A DNA stretch of 64,000 nucleotides from a gamma proteobacterium symbiont of Ctena orbiculata (GCA_003058525.1 QBVD01000053.1:1-64000); one strand, 5' to 3'. Shown: positions 16,466 to 25,619, counted from the first letter of the stretch. Program-made: numbers and translations. Notes: a model not told the origin generated them from the sequence alone.

Positions 16466-16786
16466 CTAATTTGAACCCGCGTTCTGCAGGATTCGAACAA
16501 ACACGAACTCAGCCGGTTTCAACAGGGCAAATCCGACTTCTACAACGACCTGACCACGATCAATGTCATCCTGCGTCATGGTGTCACCAAAAACACAGCG
16601 GACGAAGCAGGCCTCCTTCGCCATGGCGCCCTGGAGCGCCCCTGCCCGAGACTGGCCGTCCATAAAAGCGCTGATTGTGGCACACAGCGACGACCAGAGC
16701 TGTTGATCATTAGGTTCGAACACCGCCCACTTAATGCCTATACGGATACTCTCCCCGATCATGATGGAGGTTAGGTGTACCGGCAC
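16466..16786 (-). pseudogene. Remnant of a contractile phage tail sheath protein (C-terminal end)
   Basis: The 106-residue frame carries hallmarks of the C-terminal domain of phage tail sheath proteins: WAVFEPNDQQLW, a middle segment with SRAGALQGA, FVRC, TMTQDDIDRGQ, then VEVGFALLKPAEFVFVRI. Sheath proteins are normally about 400-500 residues; the N-terminal three quarters are absent and no other tail genes are nearby. It is read here as a relic of a prophage, tailocin or contractile injection system. The matching residues are well preserved, so decay may be recent or partial function is possible. Confidence 0.75.
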
Positions 16787-16912
16787 ATAAAGCCATTCTG
16801 ACCAAAAGACAATGAGCCATCTGGTCCGTTACCGTTATGAGAATAAAAATCTGTCATGTCATCATCGCAAGCATCTGCTCAGCAACTGCAGGCAAGTCTG
16901 CGCACATGGCAA

Positions 16913-17017
16913 AAATATTCGCTCAATCGTATAAAAATATAATATATTATATAAGATATATATTGATATTATATTATAAATCGTATATTTATCATTTATA
17001 TGATTGAGCGAATATTT
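16913..17017. promoter_or_regulatory. Long palindromic operator/promoter of hipBA
   Basis: A 21-base arm at 16913-16933 (core ATATTCGCTCAATC) is repeated inverted at 16997-17017 (core GATTGAGCGAATAT) with one mismatch. The 63 bases between the arms are almost purely A and T and must contain the promoter. The right arm overlaps a possible TTG start of hipB. HipB-family antitoxins repress by binding paired operators, so the two arms are probable HipB sites that could be bridged by a loop. Confidence 0.75.
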
Positions 17018-17030
17018 GGATGATAATGGC

Positions 17031-17270
17031 ATGACAATACGCAGCAGTAAGGATTTGGGAGCCGCAATCCGGCGCGCCCGGAAGGCGCAAAAGCTGAAAC
17101 AGGTCGACCTGGCGATGATGGCGTCATTGCGTCAGCCGCTGATCTCTGAACTGGAGAATGGCACGACAAACGCCACAGTGGATACCGTCCTCAAGGTGCT
17201 GGCAGCCCTGGAGTTGGATTTGACGGTCATGCCGCGCCGGAAAGCCAGCTTCGATCCGACGGAGTATTAA
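17031..17270 (+). CDS. hipB: HipB-like antitoxin, XRE-family regulator
   Basis: The 79-residue protein has a helix-turn-helix (KLKQVDLAMMASLRQPLISELENG) and a C-terminal tail as in HipB. It neutralises HipA and represses the operon. I chose ATG at 17031; an upstream TTG at 17004 would add nine residues but lies inside the operator arm. hipA starts two bases after its stop. Confidence 0.88.
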   Translation: MTIRSSKDLGAAIRRARKAQKLKQVDLAMMASLRQPLISELENGTTNATVDTVLKVLAALELDLTVMPRRKASFDPTEY

Positions 17271-17272
17271 CG

Positions 17273-18568
17273 ATGGGCCGTAAGCGCAGATCGCGGGCTT
17301 TGGATGTTTATGTCGGTACCAGCCTGGTCGGCAGCTACATGCGCGCGGCCAGCGCCGCGACCAGGTTCCGCTACGACCCGCAGTGGCTGGAGTCGGAACA
17401 CGCTTTTCCGATTTCGCGCTCGCTGCCATTGTCCGACCGGGTCTGGTCCGGCGATGAGGCCAATGCCTATTTTGACGGTTTGCTGCCAGACGACCAGACG
17501 GTCAGGGACAAGATCGCCTCGCGGGAAGATGCGGATAGCGCGGGGACGTTCGACCTGCTGGCGGCAATCGGGCGCGATTGCGCCGGTGCGCTGCGCTTCG
17601 TCCCGGAGGGTAGCGATCCCGGCGATCCGGCGAAGATGACCCACCGCCCAGTCACTGATGAAGAAATCGCAGAACGACTCGCCGCGCTCGCCCACAATCC
17701 GCTCGGCATCGATGCCAGCACCGATGACTTCAGGATATCGATTGCAGGTATGCAGGAAAAAACCGCCTTCCTGCAAATCAAAGGCCAGTGGCACTTGCCG
17801 CTGGGCGCGACACCGACCTCTCATATTTTCAAACCGGCCATGAAGGAAGGCCCGAGTGGCGCGGACTTTTCCGACACACCATGGAATGAATGGTTTTGCC
17901 TGAATATCTGCCGTGACTTTGGCCTGGATACCGCCCAGACCGAAGTGTTGCAGTTTGGCGGCAAGCCTGTGATCGTCGTCGAACGGTTTGACCGCCTCTG
18001 GAAGGACCGCGTGCTGTACCGCCTGCCGCAAGAAGATCTGTGCCAGGCACTGAGCGTACCGTCGATCCGTAAATACGAAGCTGACGGCGGCCCCGGTATA
18101 CTCGACATCCTGAACTTCCTGAATGGTGCGGAATCGCCGCGCAAAGATCGCCTGCGTTTCATGAAAGCGCAAATCGTCTTCTGGCTGCTGGCCGCTATCG
18201 ACGGCCACGCCAAGAACTTTTCGATCTTCCTGACACCGGGCGGTTACCGTTTAACACCGCTATACGACGTCATGTCGTCTTCGCCTTACCCTGAACTTTC
18301 ACCGCATAAGGTAAAACTGGCGATGGCCATCGGTGATAGCCGTCAATACCGTATCAAGGGGATTCTGCCAAGACACTTCTATCAAACCGCAAAAAAAGCC
18401 GGTATCCCGAAAGAAGAGATGGATCATCTGTTCTCAGACATCCAGGCCTGCCTTGATCCTGCGTACGAAAAAACAGCAACCCTGGCCGGGGAGGCTGGAA
18501 TGCCGCGACACACTGTCGACGCCATTCTCGATGGAATAAGGAACCGCGCGAGACTGATCGAAATCTAG
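17273..18568 (+). CDS. hipA: HipA-family serine/threonine kinase toxin
   Basis: The 431-residue kinase has the N-terminal HipA subdomain (about 8-115) and the C-terminal kinase domain. Visible residues are the autophosphorylation loop Ser156 (FRISIAGMQEKTAF), catalytic Asp310 and Asn315 (AAIDGHAKNFSIF) and metal-binding Asp332 (LTPLYDVMSS). HipA toxins phosphorylate translation components, classically glutamyl-tRNA synthetase, and cause growth arrest or persistence. All key residues are present and length is normal, so it should be functional. A GGAG site lies at the end of hipB. It lies in a small accessory patch next to tRNA-Phe. Confidence 0.92.
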   Translation: MGRKRRSRALDVYVGTSLVGSYMRAASAATRFRYDPQWLESEHAFPISRSLPLSDRVWSGDEANAYFDGLLPDDQTVRDKIASREDADSAGTFDLLAAIGRDCAGALRFVPEGSDPGDPAKMTHRPVTDEEIAERLAALAHNPLGIDASTDDFRISIAGMQEKTAFLQIKGQWHLPLGATPTSHIFKPAMKEGPSGADFSDTPWNEWFCLNICRDFGLDTAQTEVLQFGGKPVIVVERFDRLWKDRVLYRLPQEDLCQALSVPSIRKYEADGGPGILDILNFLNGAESPRKDRLRFMKAQIVFWLLAAIDGHAKNFSIFLTPGGYRLTPLYDVMSSSPYPELSPHKVKLAMAIGDSRQYRIKGILPRHFYQTAKKAGIPKEEMDHLFSDIQACLDPAYEKTATLAGEAGMPRHTVDAILDGIRNRARLIEI

Positions 18569-18770
18569 CCCTTGCCCAAGGCGGGGACAGTCGGCCTAAT
18601 GCGTCATCGGTTTCTGCCTTCGGCTGCCGGAGGCTAAGGAAATCCACGGTGCGTCGTGTGTGGGTAGCGGAGATGAAGATCGCCTGTTCATCCTGCTTGA
18701 GGACTTCGGAATAATAGGGTGGATTCAGCCCCCATTTTCAGGCTATAGAAAATTCAAGCATACTTCATTG

Positions 18771-18846
18771 GAGATCAATGATAATGATCCGGCAGCGGTC
18801 AACCACAACAGTGAGATCGTCACCTCGATTTATATACCGATCAAGT
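18771..18846 (+). pseudogene. Relic of the 3' end of an SRPBCC/GyrI-like gene
   Basis: The encoded stretch NDPAAVN followed by SEIVTSIYIPIK closely matches the C-terminus of the intact protein at 9243-10244 (NDPATVS, then NEIVTSIYIPIK). By hand alignment about 60 of 76 bases agree, with many differences silent, so it derives from a diverged paralogue, not a recent copy. The original stop is lost (AAGTCGTCT follows) and nothing recognisable remains upstream. The rest of 18569-18770 shows no gene. Confidence 0.7.
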
Positions 18847-18875
18847 CGTCTGGGATAAACCAAGAGAGAAAACGA

Positions 18876-18951
18876 TGGTGGCCAGGGACAGAATCGAACT
18901 GCCGACACGGGGATTTTCAGTCCCCTGCTCTACCGACTGAGCTACCTGGCC
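18876..18951 (-). tRNA. tRNA-Phe (GAA)
   Basis: The minus strand gives a complete 76-base cloverleaf: acceptor GGCCAGG with CCTGGCC, D-loop AGCTCAGTCGGTAGAGC, anticodon stem GGGGA/TCCCC around CTGAAAA (anticodon GAA), T-arm GGCAGTTCGATTCTGTC and an encoded CCA end. Its 3' end faces the accessory patch at lower coordinates, the usual orientation for elements integrated at tRNA 3' ends. Confidence 0.97.
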
Positions 18952-19016
18952 TTAGAGAAGAGGGCGTATTAAACCGGGGATGCCCGGTTGAGTCAAGTCC
19001 GTACGCCCGTCGGGGC

Positions 19017-19283
19017 CTATTGAGGTCGATAGTCCGGCGGCAGCTCGGCGCCTTCGCCGAAGAAGAACTGCTCCATCTGCTGTTCGAGGAATTGGCGTGC
19101 CTTGGGATCGACCGGGCTGAGCCGGTTCTCGTTGATCAGCATGGTCTGGTGCCTGAGCCACTCCTGCCAGGCTTCCTTGGAGACGTTGTCGAAGATGCGC
19201 TGCCCCAGTTCGCCGGGATAGGTGGGTCGATCCAGCCCTTCGGCCTCACGTTTCAGTCTGACGCATTGTACGGTACGGCTCAT
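19017..19283 (-). CDS. yggX: YggX-type Fe(II)-trafficking/oxidative damage protection protein
   Basis: The 88-residue protein matches YggX: N-terminal [22 protein letters not shown], central [17 protein letters not shown] and a short acidic C-terminus. YggX protects Fe-S proteins from oxidative damage and is linked to iron trafficking. Its ATG overlaps the mutY stop (ATGA), so the two are co-translated, as in Escherichia coli where mutY precedes yggX. MutY carries a 4Fe-4S cluster, which gives a functional rationale. Confidence 0.95.
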   Translation of the reverse strand: MSRTVQCVRLKREAEGLDRPTYPGELGQRIFDNVSKEAWQEWLRHQTMLINENRLSPVDPKARQFLEQQMEQFFFGEGAELPPDYRPQ

Positions 19284-20416
19284 GGGGCCTCTCCTCCGGA
19301 TTGGTGTTCGCGAATCGGTCTGTCGATCTCTCGCAGGATGCGGCTGACCGGCGCGGCCAGCCCCCGGTCGTCGGGTTGTGACAGTTTATACCAGACCCTG
19401 GGGCCGGCATCCATGAGGCCCTTTGCAGGGTTTTTCACCGCCACCACGACCGGCGTGATATCCAGGTGAAAGTGGGAAAAGGTATGGCGCCTCGGCTGCA
19501 GGTGGTCGCGCTCTTCCACATCACAGCCCAACACCTCCCGGCACCAGGTTTTCAACGGCTGTTCCGGCGGACACTCGGGCAGACTCCACAGCCCGCCCCA
19601 GATGCCGCTGGGCGGCCGCTGCTCGAGCAGAATGTCGCCACTGGCATCGGTCAGGATCAACATGCGGGTGGCGCGCACCGGCAGCACCTTTTTCGGCTTG
19701 GGGGCCGGATAGCGTGAAACATCCCCCTCGGCGAGGGCCAGGCAACTCTGCGCCAACGGACAGGTGTCGCAGAGAGGCTTGCCCCGCACACAGCAGGTGG
19801 CGCCCAGATCCATCATCGCCTGATTGTACTGCGCGGTTTGACGGTGCGGGGTCAGTTGTTCACTCAACCGCCACAGCTGTTTCTGCACACCATTGTTGCC
19901 CGGCCATCCCGAAATGGCGAAATGGCGCGCCAAGACCCGTTTTACATTACCGTCCAGGATCGGGGCATATGCACCGAATGCGAGGGAGCGTATCGCCCCC
20001 GCGGTGGAGCGACCGACGCCGGGCAGGGCCCGCAGGCTGTCGAGATCGTCCGGCAGCACCCCTTGATGCCGGGTCATGACCTCCCCTGCCGCCCGATGCA
20101 GATTTCTCGCCCGGGCGTAGTAGCCCAGACCGGACCAATGATGCATGACCTTGTCCGGATCGGCGGCAGCCAGGGTGGCAATATCGGGGAAGCTCTGGAT
20201 GAAGCGTTCGAAATAACCGATTACGGTATTCACCTGGGTTTGCTGCAGCATGATTTCGGAGACCCAGATGCGGTAGGGGTCCCGCGGTTGCTGCCATGGA
20301 AGGTTCTTTCTGCCGTGGCGGTCGAACCAGGCCAGCACGCGTTGTGAAAAGCTCTCCGCCCTTTCGGGTGGGATGGTTGGGAGCGTTGTTCGGGCCCGCT
20401 TCTCTCGGTCTGCCAT
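19280..20416 (-). CDS. mutY: A/G-specific adenine DNA glycosylase
   Basis: MutY removes adenine mispaired with 8-oxoguanine. The 378-residue product has the helix-hairpin-helix ([12 protein letters not shown]), the catalytic Glu ([10 protein letters not shown]) and Asp ([12 protein letters not shown]), and the 4Fe-4S ligands spaced C-x6-C-x2-C-x5-C ([17 protein letters not shown]). A C-terminal NUDIX-like domain that reads 8-oxoguanine follows (about 235-360). I start it at ATG 20416, which overlaps the upstream asmA-like stop (TGATG), instead of the TTG three bases earlier. Confidence 0.96.
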   Translation of the reverse strand: MADREKRARTTLPTIPPERAESFSQRVLAWFDRHGRKNLPWQQPRDPYRIWVSEIMLQQTQVNTVIGYFERFIQSFPDIATLAAADPDKVMHHWSGLGYYARARNLHRAAGEVMTRHQGVLPDDLDSLRALPGVGRSTAGAIRSLAFGAYAPILDGNVKRVLARHFAISGWPGNNGVQKQLWRLSEQLTPHRQTAQYNQAMMDLGATCCVRGKPLCDTCPLAQSCLALAEGDVSRYPAPKPKKVLPVRATRMLILTDASGDILLEQRPPSGIWGGLWSLPECPPEQPLKTWCREVLGCDVEERDHLQPRRHTFSHFHLDITPVVVAVKNPAKGLMDAGPRVWYKLSQPDDRGLAAPVSRILREIDRPIREHQSGGEAP

Positions 20417-22554
20417 CAAAAGAGATTTTTCAGCTTATCCTTCAGCTTGCCCTTGAGTTCCTCCGGCACCTTCTCCTCCAGCTTCTCACCGATCTTTTCG
20501 TCCACCTTTTGATCGAGCTTCTGCTTGAGTTTCGCCTTCTGCTGCTCCTCCAGAATCTTCGACAGCTGTATGGAGAAATCGGGGTCGTTCCAATTACCCT
20601 TGATCTTGACCGGTATGGGTATGCCGACCAGATCCTCCAGCGCCTCCCCTCCTTGTCCCGCCGGTGTGTTGACGATGACCGGTCGAACGGTGTACTTCAA
20701 CCGCTCCTCCAGCAGATAGGCCTTGCCGCTTCCCTCCAGGCGGAGGTAGGGGGACTTGGCCAGCAGACTCTGGTTGTTCACCACGCCGTTGACGATCGTG
20801 GCGCGGCCGTTGAGTTCTGAAAAGTCGGTCTGTTCCGGTTCATTCAACACCATGGTGCCTTCGCCCTTCAGCTTGGCCTTGGTATCGCGGATCATCTTGG
20901 CCAGATTGAAGCCCTTGACCGCGCCATCGCGGAAATCGAAGGAGAACTGCCCGTTGAGCCCGCGCTTCAACTGTTTAACAGTATTGCCCCGGCTGGTGAG
21001 CTGCATGTCGAGATCGCCGCTGCCGAGCAGGGTATCCTTGCCGGTCAAATCGAGTAACAGCGGGCCGGAGAGAATCCTCGACACCTTCTGGGTAAGATTG
21101 ATCGCCGGCCGTTCACCGGTGACATCCAACTGCACATCCCCTTTCATCAGGCCATCATAAAAACGGCCCACTTCGTGATCGAGATTCAGCTTGCCATCCC
21201 GGCCGCGCACCTTGAGCAGAATCGCCTCTGCTTGCAGCCCATTGACGATCAAGCTGTCGATGCGCACGGTCCCGTCCAGTCGCAGGCCTCGCAATAACTC
21301 ATTGGGAAACAGGGGCTCATTTTCCGATCCGCCTTTCGATGGTTTGGCGGGTGCCCTGCCCGGCTCAGTCTTCGGCGGCAGGTAACGATCCACATTGATG
21401 GTGTTCAACGCCAGATTGAACAGGTAGGCTGGCGACGCGAAATTAACCATCTCAAACTCACCCTTGAGTTTTGTCTGGTCCAACTCCAGCAACAGATTCT
21501 TCAATACCAGCTGATCGGGAGAGGCGGTGAAATCTGATGACAGAAAGAGAGATTGAAGCACCTCTTCATCCGCCGTTTCCGGAACAGGCAGCCCAAACTG
21601 GTTCATCCACTCGCGCAGATTGAATTCGGCCAGGTTCAGATCGCCTTTGAAGGTCGGATTGGTCTGGATCTCCTCACCCTGGACACGCCCGGTGAGCTTG
21701 AGTTTACCGGACGAGAGCTCCAGGTCGTGCAGATCCAGGATGTTGGACGTCAGGTTGACCAGCAGGTCGCCCTCCAACAGGCTCTTGACCCCCTCCTCGG
21801 GCATGCCCTCACCGGTCAGATTCACTGCCAGTTGCAGATCCTGCATACTGAACACCTGCTCATCCGGTTTCACCAACATCTTGGAAGTCAGCTTGACGCC
21901 ACCCTTCAACAACGGTTTCCGGCTCGCCAGATCCATACTGAAATTCAAATCCACACTGCGTCCCGGCGCCAATTCACCGGTCTCCAGATAGATGTTATCG
22001 ATCTGGTAGCGTTCGCCCGTCGATTGATCGTCCCAAACCAGATTCGCCTCCTTGATGCTCAATCCGCCCACGGTGAAAGCCATCAAACTGGCTTTATCCT
22101 GTTGCGGGGACTCTACCTCCGCGGACTCCTGCTCACCCTCCGCTTTGCCCAGCATGTCATCCCAGTTGGTGACACCGCTCTTCGACCTGGCCAGGTTGAG
22201 CTTCAACCCCTCGATGCGCACAGTGTCGACTTCCAGCAGCTGATCAATCAGCAAGGGCAGCAGGTTGACGCCCACCTCGGCATGCTTGACCGCGGCGAAG
22301 TCTCCCTCTTTGAAGCCCTTGGCGTTGCTGAGGGTCAACCCATTCAACTCCAACGCCAACCTGGGAAAGACAGACAAGCCGATATCCCCGCCGATGGCAA
22401 GATCCCGCCCTGTCGCCTTTTTCACCTCGGCGACAATACGGTCTTTATGGTCGTTCGGATCGACAAACATGGGGATCAGAATCACCGCTGCGATGATCAG
22501 CAGCAGCACCATTCCGATCAACCATCCAAGCACCTTCAGTATCTTGCCCATCAT
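20416..22554 (-). CDS. AsmA-family protein
   Basis: The 712-residue protein has one N-terminal transmembrane helix (about 8-30) and the AsmA N-terminal motif (VDPNDHKDRIVAEVKKATGRDL). A long beta-rich periplasmic part follows, and then the AsmA C-terminal region (about 490-650: SGDLDMQLTSRGNT, GVVNNQSLLAKSPYLRLEGSG). A lysine/glutamate-rich C-terminal tail comes last. AsmA proteins are bridge-like proteins implicated in lipid transport to, and assembly of, the outer membrane. AAGGAG precedes two consecutive ATG codons (22554 and 22551); the second has slightly better spacing. It overlaps mutY by one base. Confidence 0.9.
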   Translation of the reverse strand: MMGKILKVLGWLIGMVLLLIIAAVILIPMFVDPNDHKDRIVAEVKKATGRDLAIGGDIGLSVFPRLALELNGLTLSNAKGFKEGDFAAVKHAEVGVNLLPLLIDQLLEVDTVRIEGLKLNLARSKSGVTNWDDMLGKAEGEQESAEVESPQQDKASLMAFTVGGLSIKEANLVWDDQSTGERYQIDNIYLETGELAPGRSVDLNFSMDLASRKPLLKGGVKLTSKMLVKPDEQVFSMQDLQLAVNLTGEGMPEEGVKSLLEGDLLVNLTSNILDLHDLELSSGKLKLTGRVQGEEIQTNPTFKGDLNLAEFNLREWMNQFGLPVPETADEEVLQSLFLSSDFTASPDQLVLKNLLLELDQTKLKGEFEMVNFASPAYLFNLALNTINVDRYLPPKTEPGRAPAKPSKGGSENEPLFPNELLRGLRLDGTVRIDSLIVNGLQAEAILLKVRGRDGKLNLDHEVGRFYDGLMKGDVQLDVTGERPAINLTQKVSRILSGPLLLDLTGKDTLLGSGDLDMQLTSRGNTVKQLKRGLNGQFSFDFRDGAVKGFNLAKMIRDTKAKLKGEGTMVLNEPEQTDFSELNGRATIVNGVVNNQSLLAKSPYLRLEGSGKAYLLEERLKYTVRPVIVNTPAGQGGEALEDLVGIPIPVKIKGNWNDPDFSIQLSKILEEQQKAKLKQKLDQKVDEKIGEKLEEKVPEELKGKLKDKLKNLF

Positions 22555-22561
22555 CTACTCC

Positions 22562-22882
22562 TTATTCATTCTCTTTCGGATTTGGGCTTCCACAATTCCA
22601 ACATATATCGAATCCCGCATCGATACTCTCGCCACAAACACTACACTGCCAGGCCTCGCCACTGACCGGGGGACGATCGAAAAACGCTTCCGTGAGCCGC
22701 TTCGCCAGCGCCAGGTCACGATCTTCAAGCACCCAGAGGGTGGGAAAAATATTGGCCGGCAGTTCGCCCACGGCGCCACTCAGGTGATCACCGACAATCA
22801 CGGTTTCAATTCCCTTCTGCTGGAGATGATCCTTGAGCATCTGCGCCTCCACCCTGTCCGCGGCTTGATAAAGTTCTAGCAT
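22562..22882 (-). CDS. DUF2007-type protein with C-terminal zinc ribbon
   Basis: The 106-residue protein begins with the DUF2007 (signal-transducing PII-like fold) pattern: VEAQMLKDHLQQKGIETVIV, then a VLEDRDLALAKRL helix. It ends in a four-cysteine zinc ribbon (CSVCGES, then CWNCGSPNP). The function of the family is not established. The gene stops 7 bases before the asmA-like gene and probably shares its promoter. The ATG at 22882 fits the usual family start; longer frames upstream do not look coding. Confidence 0.8.
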   Translation of the reverse strand: MLELYQAADRVEAQMLKDHLQQKGIETVIVGDHLSGAVGELPANIFPTLWVLEDRDLALAKRLTEAFFDRPPVSGEAWQCSVCGESIDAGFDICWNCGSPNPKENE

Positions 22883-23309
22883 GGAAAACCGCCATCTCTC
22901 CTGAATATATGTTATTCCACCGGTCAAGTTCATACACGGATCGTTAATTTTTGATTCAACAGGCCCCCTGCCGCCCTCACCTTGGCCAAATACCTGTCTT
23001 GCCCAGTGAAAAGATAAGCCTAACAAAACCCGGCGCCTGGGCATTAGGCAGTACGGCCGTCAGAATAGATCGCACTATTCCACCTTGTTTCCCGATGACC
23101 TGCCTTGCACTCTCACAATGCGGGGTCGGTTTCATTCATCGATATCTTTAGACTACCTTATAACCGCACCGGGATGCCGTTTAAATCCCTAAATTTGTAA
23201 GGGTTCCCGGGACAAGAACGATCATTAGACTACACTAACAGCGACTAGCTTTCCCGCTGTTGTGGCATAATCAAGTGCACGCACCATTCGACTTAAACAG
23301 GCACCCGAA
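22883..23309. other. Intergenic region without recognisable genes
   Basis: 427 bases between divergent genes. I see AT-rich promoter-like sequence but no RNA, repeat or ORF that I can support. Confidence 0.5.
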
Positions 23310-23567
23310 TTGTTGAAATACTTGTCTCTGGTTTTGATTTTGGCGTTCGCTGCCCTTGATAACGCTATGGCGGAGAAGGGCCAGTCGATCATGTTCCAGC
23401 CTAAAGAGCATCCCTTCATGGAGCCCCCGAAAGAGGCAGATGACGAAGCCGCTCAGTGTACGCAGCTGGCAAAACAGATCGAAGCCCTCAAGGGTAAACC
23501 GCAACGCCGCCATGCGGCCCTGGAACGCTATCGATTGATGTGTACGGACAAGGCGCAGATAGAGTGA
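23310..23567 (+). CDS. Small exported protein, unknown function
   Basis: The 85-residue frame starts with a signal peptide (YLSLVLILAFAALDNAMA), with cleavage likely after AMA. A short proline-rich segment follows and then a charged helix (CTQLAKQIEALKGKPQRRHA) with a second Cys near the end, so a disulfide is possible. No ATG is available before the signal peptide; TTG at 23310 is the likely start, without a strong ribosome-binding site. I recognise no named family. It ends two bases before tRNA-Gly, on the opposite strand. Confidence 0.6.
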   Translation: MLKYLSLVLILAFAALDNAMAEKGQSIMFQPKEHPFMEPPKEADDEAAQCTQLAKQIEALKGKPQRRHAALERYRLMCTDKAQIE

Positions 23568-23569
23568 AT

Positions 23570-23643
23570 TGGAGCGGGTAACGGGAGTCGAACCCGTCTC
23601 TCTGGCTTGGGAAGCCAGGGTAATACCGATATACGATACCCGC
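23570..23643 (-). tRNA. tRNA-Gly (CCC)
   Basis: The minus strand folds as a 74-base tRNA: acceptor GCGGGTA with TACCCGC, anticodon stem CTGGC/GCCAG around TTCCCAA (anticodon CCC), T-arm ACGGGTTCGACTCCCGT and encoded CCA. The D-arm is AT-rich (TCGTATATCGGTATTA), typical for this isoacceptor. Confidence 0.95.
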
Positions 23644-23767
23644 GAATGCCGTCCCTGTCTGAATCCTTACCTCAGGCTTGCCGAGTAGTACGCAAGCTCT
23701 TGACAAGTCTACCCTGCCACGATTTTCCTGTCATGCCACCCTGCATGCTGACAATAATTCAATAACC

Positions 23768-25585
23768 CTAGACCAAACCATCGCCGTAGAGTGTTTCAAC
23801 CTGTTGCTTGCAATACGCCAAGACCTTTTGTCGCTTGATCTTCATGGTGGGTGTCATCAATCCGTTCTCGATCGTCCAGGGTTCGAGCAGCAGTGCGACC
23901 CGGCGTATCTTGGCGTAGCCGGGGAAATCGCGCAACGCCAGCCGTATTCGCTTCAGCAGCGCATTTTGCAGGCGCTCGTTCTCGAGACTGGATGATTGCG
24001 ACGGATCGAGACCATACTCATCGGCGAGCCCGTTCCACAGGTCGGGATTGAGCACCACCAGCGCCCCCAGGTAGGGCTTACCCTCACCCACCACCATTAT
24101 CTGCTCGATCAGGGGATCGAGGGTTATCGCCATCTCCATATCCGCCGGCGGGATCTTCTCGCCGTTCGACAGCACCAGAATATCCTTGATCCGGCCGGTG
24201 ATATAGATATGGCCATCTTCATCGATACGCGCCTGATCACCGGTATGCAACCAGCCCTGGGGATCGATCATCTCGGCGGTAGCCGCATGGTTGTTCCAAT
24301 AACCGAGCATCATCCCCGGTGTCCTGACCAGCAGTTCATCATCATCGCCGATCTTCACCGTCACACCGCGTAAAGGAATACCGACACTTTCCGGTCTGAT
24401 GTCATGCATCGGATTGACACTGATGACCGGACTGGTCTCGGTCAACCCATAACCCTGCAGCATGGGCAGCCCGAGCCCCAAAAAGACCCGGGCAATCTCC
24501 GGCGATATGGCCGCACCGCCACTGACCGCGACACGCAGCCGCCCTCCCAGCTTGTCGAGTATCTTGCCGGAGACCAGTTTGCGCAGCAGGGGATGCAGCA
24601 ACAGCCCCGGAAACCAGCTGCGGCGCCCCATGCGATATTCAAACTCCTTGAATCCCACGCTCAAGGCCATATTGAAGAGCATACGCGCAAAGGCGGGTTT
24701 ACTCTTCAGCTGGTCCTGCACCCGGGCATAGACCCGCTCGAAGATACGGGGTACGGCAATGATCGCGGTCGGCCTGATGGTCTGCAGGTCTTCCGCCAAC
24801 TGCGGGATGGAACGGGCAAAGGAGACAGAGGCGCCGGCCATCATCGGCAGGTAGTAACCACCGGTCCTTTCAAGGGTGTGAGAGAGGGGCAGGAATGAGA
24901 GAAAGCTGTCTTGCTGATAGCAATCCACCACGGTCAGTGAGCCATGGGCGATGGAGAGCATATTGTAGTGACTCAGCATCACACCCTTGGGGCGTCCTGT
25001 GGTACCGGAGGTATAGACAATCGAGGCCAGGGTCTCGGGATCGGCATATCGCCGTTTCAAGGGATCGCCGCGAGGCGGCAACCAGTGCTTCGCCTCACGC
25101 ACCAGTTCATCCTCAGCCGGGCGTGGCTGTCGCTCTGTCTCCAGCACCACAACCCGCTGCAACTGGGGCAGTTCCTCCACCGAATCGGCCATGCGGTTCC
25201 AGCGGCCGCTGTCCTGCACCAGCAACAGTTTGACCGCCGCGTCGCGCAGGATGTAGGCAATGGCCTCTGCGCGATCGTCGGTATACAGAGGCACGACAAC
25301 CAGTCCCAGCGAGAGGGCGGCCTGATCGAACATCACCCATTCGGGACAGTTCCTCAGGAGGATCGCGACCCGGTCCCCATCCTCCAGCGCCTCCCCCGCT
25401 AGCGCCTGGCGCCAGCGCGACACCTGGCGTTCCATATCGCCCCAGGTGAGTTCGTACCACTGTTTGTTCTGCCGGTGATAGTGTCGATAAGCCACCGCAT
25501 CGGGTGTCCGGCGTGCACGCTGCAAAAACAATCCATCGAGGGTGCCGGCCAATTCCGGCGATATCAGATCTTCACTCCACTTCAC
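23768..25585 (-). CDS. AMP-dependent long-chain fatty acid-CoA ligase
   Basis: The 605-residue adenylate-forming enzyme activates fatty acids to acyl-AMP and then acyl-CoA. It has the AMP-binding motif YTSGTTGRPKGVMLSH (about 200), the GYGLTETSPVIS motif (about 390), the hinge TGDQARIDEDGHIYITGRIKD and the C-terminal lysine region (LMTPTMKIKRQKV). The pattern fits the long-chain acyl-CoA synthetase/FadD15-like group more than acetyl-CoA synthetase. It stands alone, divergent from the thiS operon, so the physiological substrate cannot be read from context. Confidence 0.9.
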   Translation of the reverse strand: MKWSEDLISPELAGTLDGLFLQRARRTPDAVAYRHYHRQNKQWYELTWGDMERQVSRWRQALAGEALEDGDRVAILLRNCPEWVMFDQAALSLGLVVVPLYTDDRAEAIAYILRDAAVKLLLVQDSGRWNRMADSVEELPQLQRVVVLETERQPRPAEDELVREAKHWLPPRGDPLKRRYADPETLASIVYTSGTTGRPKGVMLSHYNMLSIAHGSLTVVDCYQQDSFLSFLPLSHTLERTGGYYLPMMAGASVSFARSIPQLAEDLQTIRPTAIIAVPRIFERVYARVQDQLKSKPAFARMLFNMALSVGFKEFEYRMGRRSWFPGLLLHPLLRKLVSGKILDKLGGRLRVAVSGGAAISPEIARVFLGLGLPMLQGYGLTETSPVISVNPMHDIRPESVGIPLRGVTVKIGDDDELLVRTPGMMLGYWNNHAATAEMIDPQGWLHTGDQARIDEDGHIYITGRIKDILVLSNGEKIPPADMEMAITLDPLIEQIMVVGEGKPYLGALVVLNPDLWNGLADEYGLDPSQSSSLENERLQNALLKRIRLALRDFPGYAKIRRVALLLEPWTIENGLMTPTMKIKRQKVLAYCKQQVETLYGDGLV

Positions 25586-25619
25586 GAATCGACTCCAGCC
25601 ATTGAGCTATCGCTCCCAG

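Noticed and set aside
18660..19469. 269-codon plus-strand frame crossing tRNA-Phe and yggX
   Set aside because: It runs through a tRNA gene and the antisense of yggX; only its short paralogue-like segment is meaningful and is listed as a relic.
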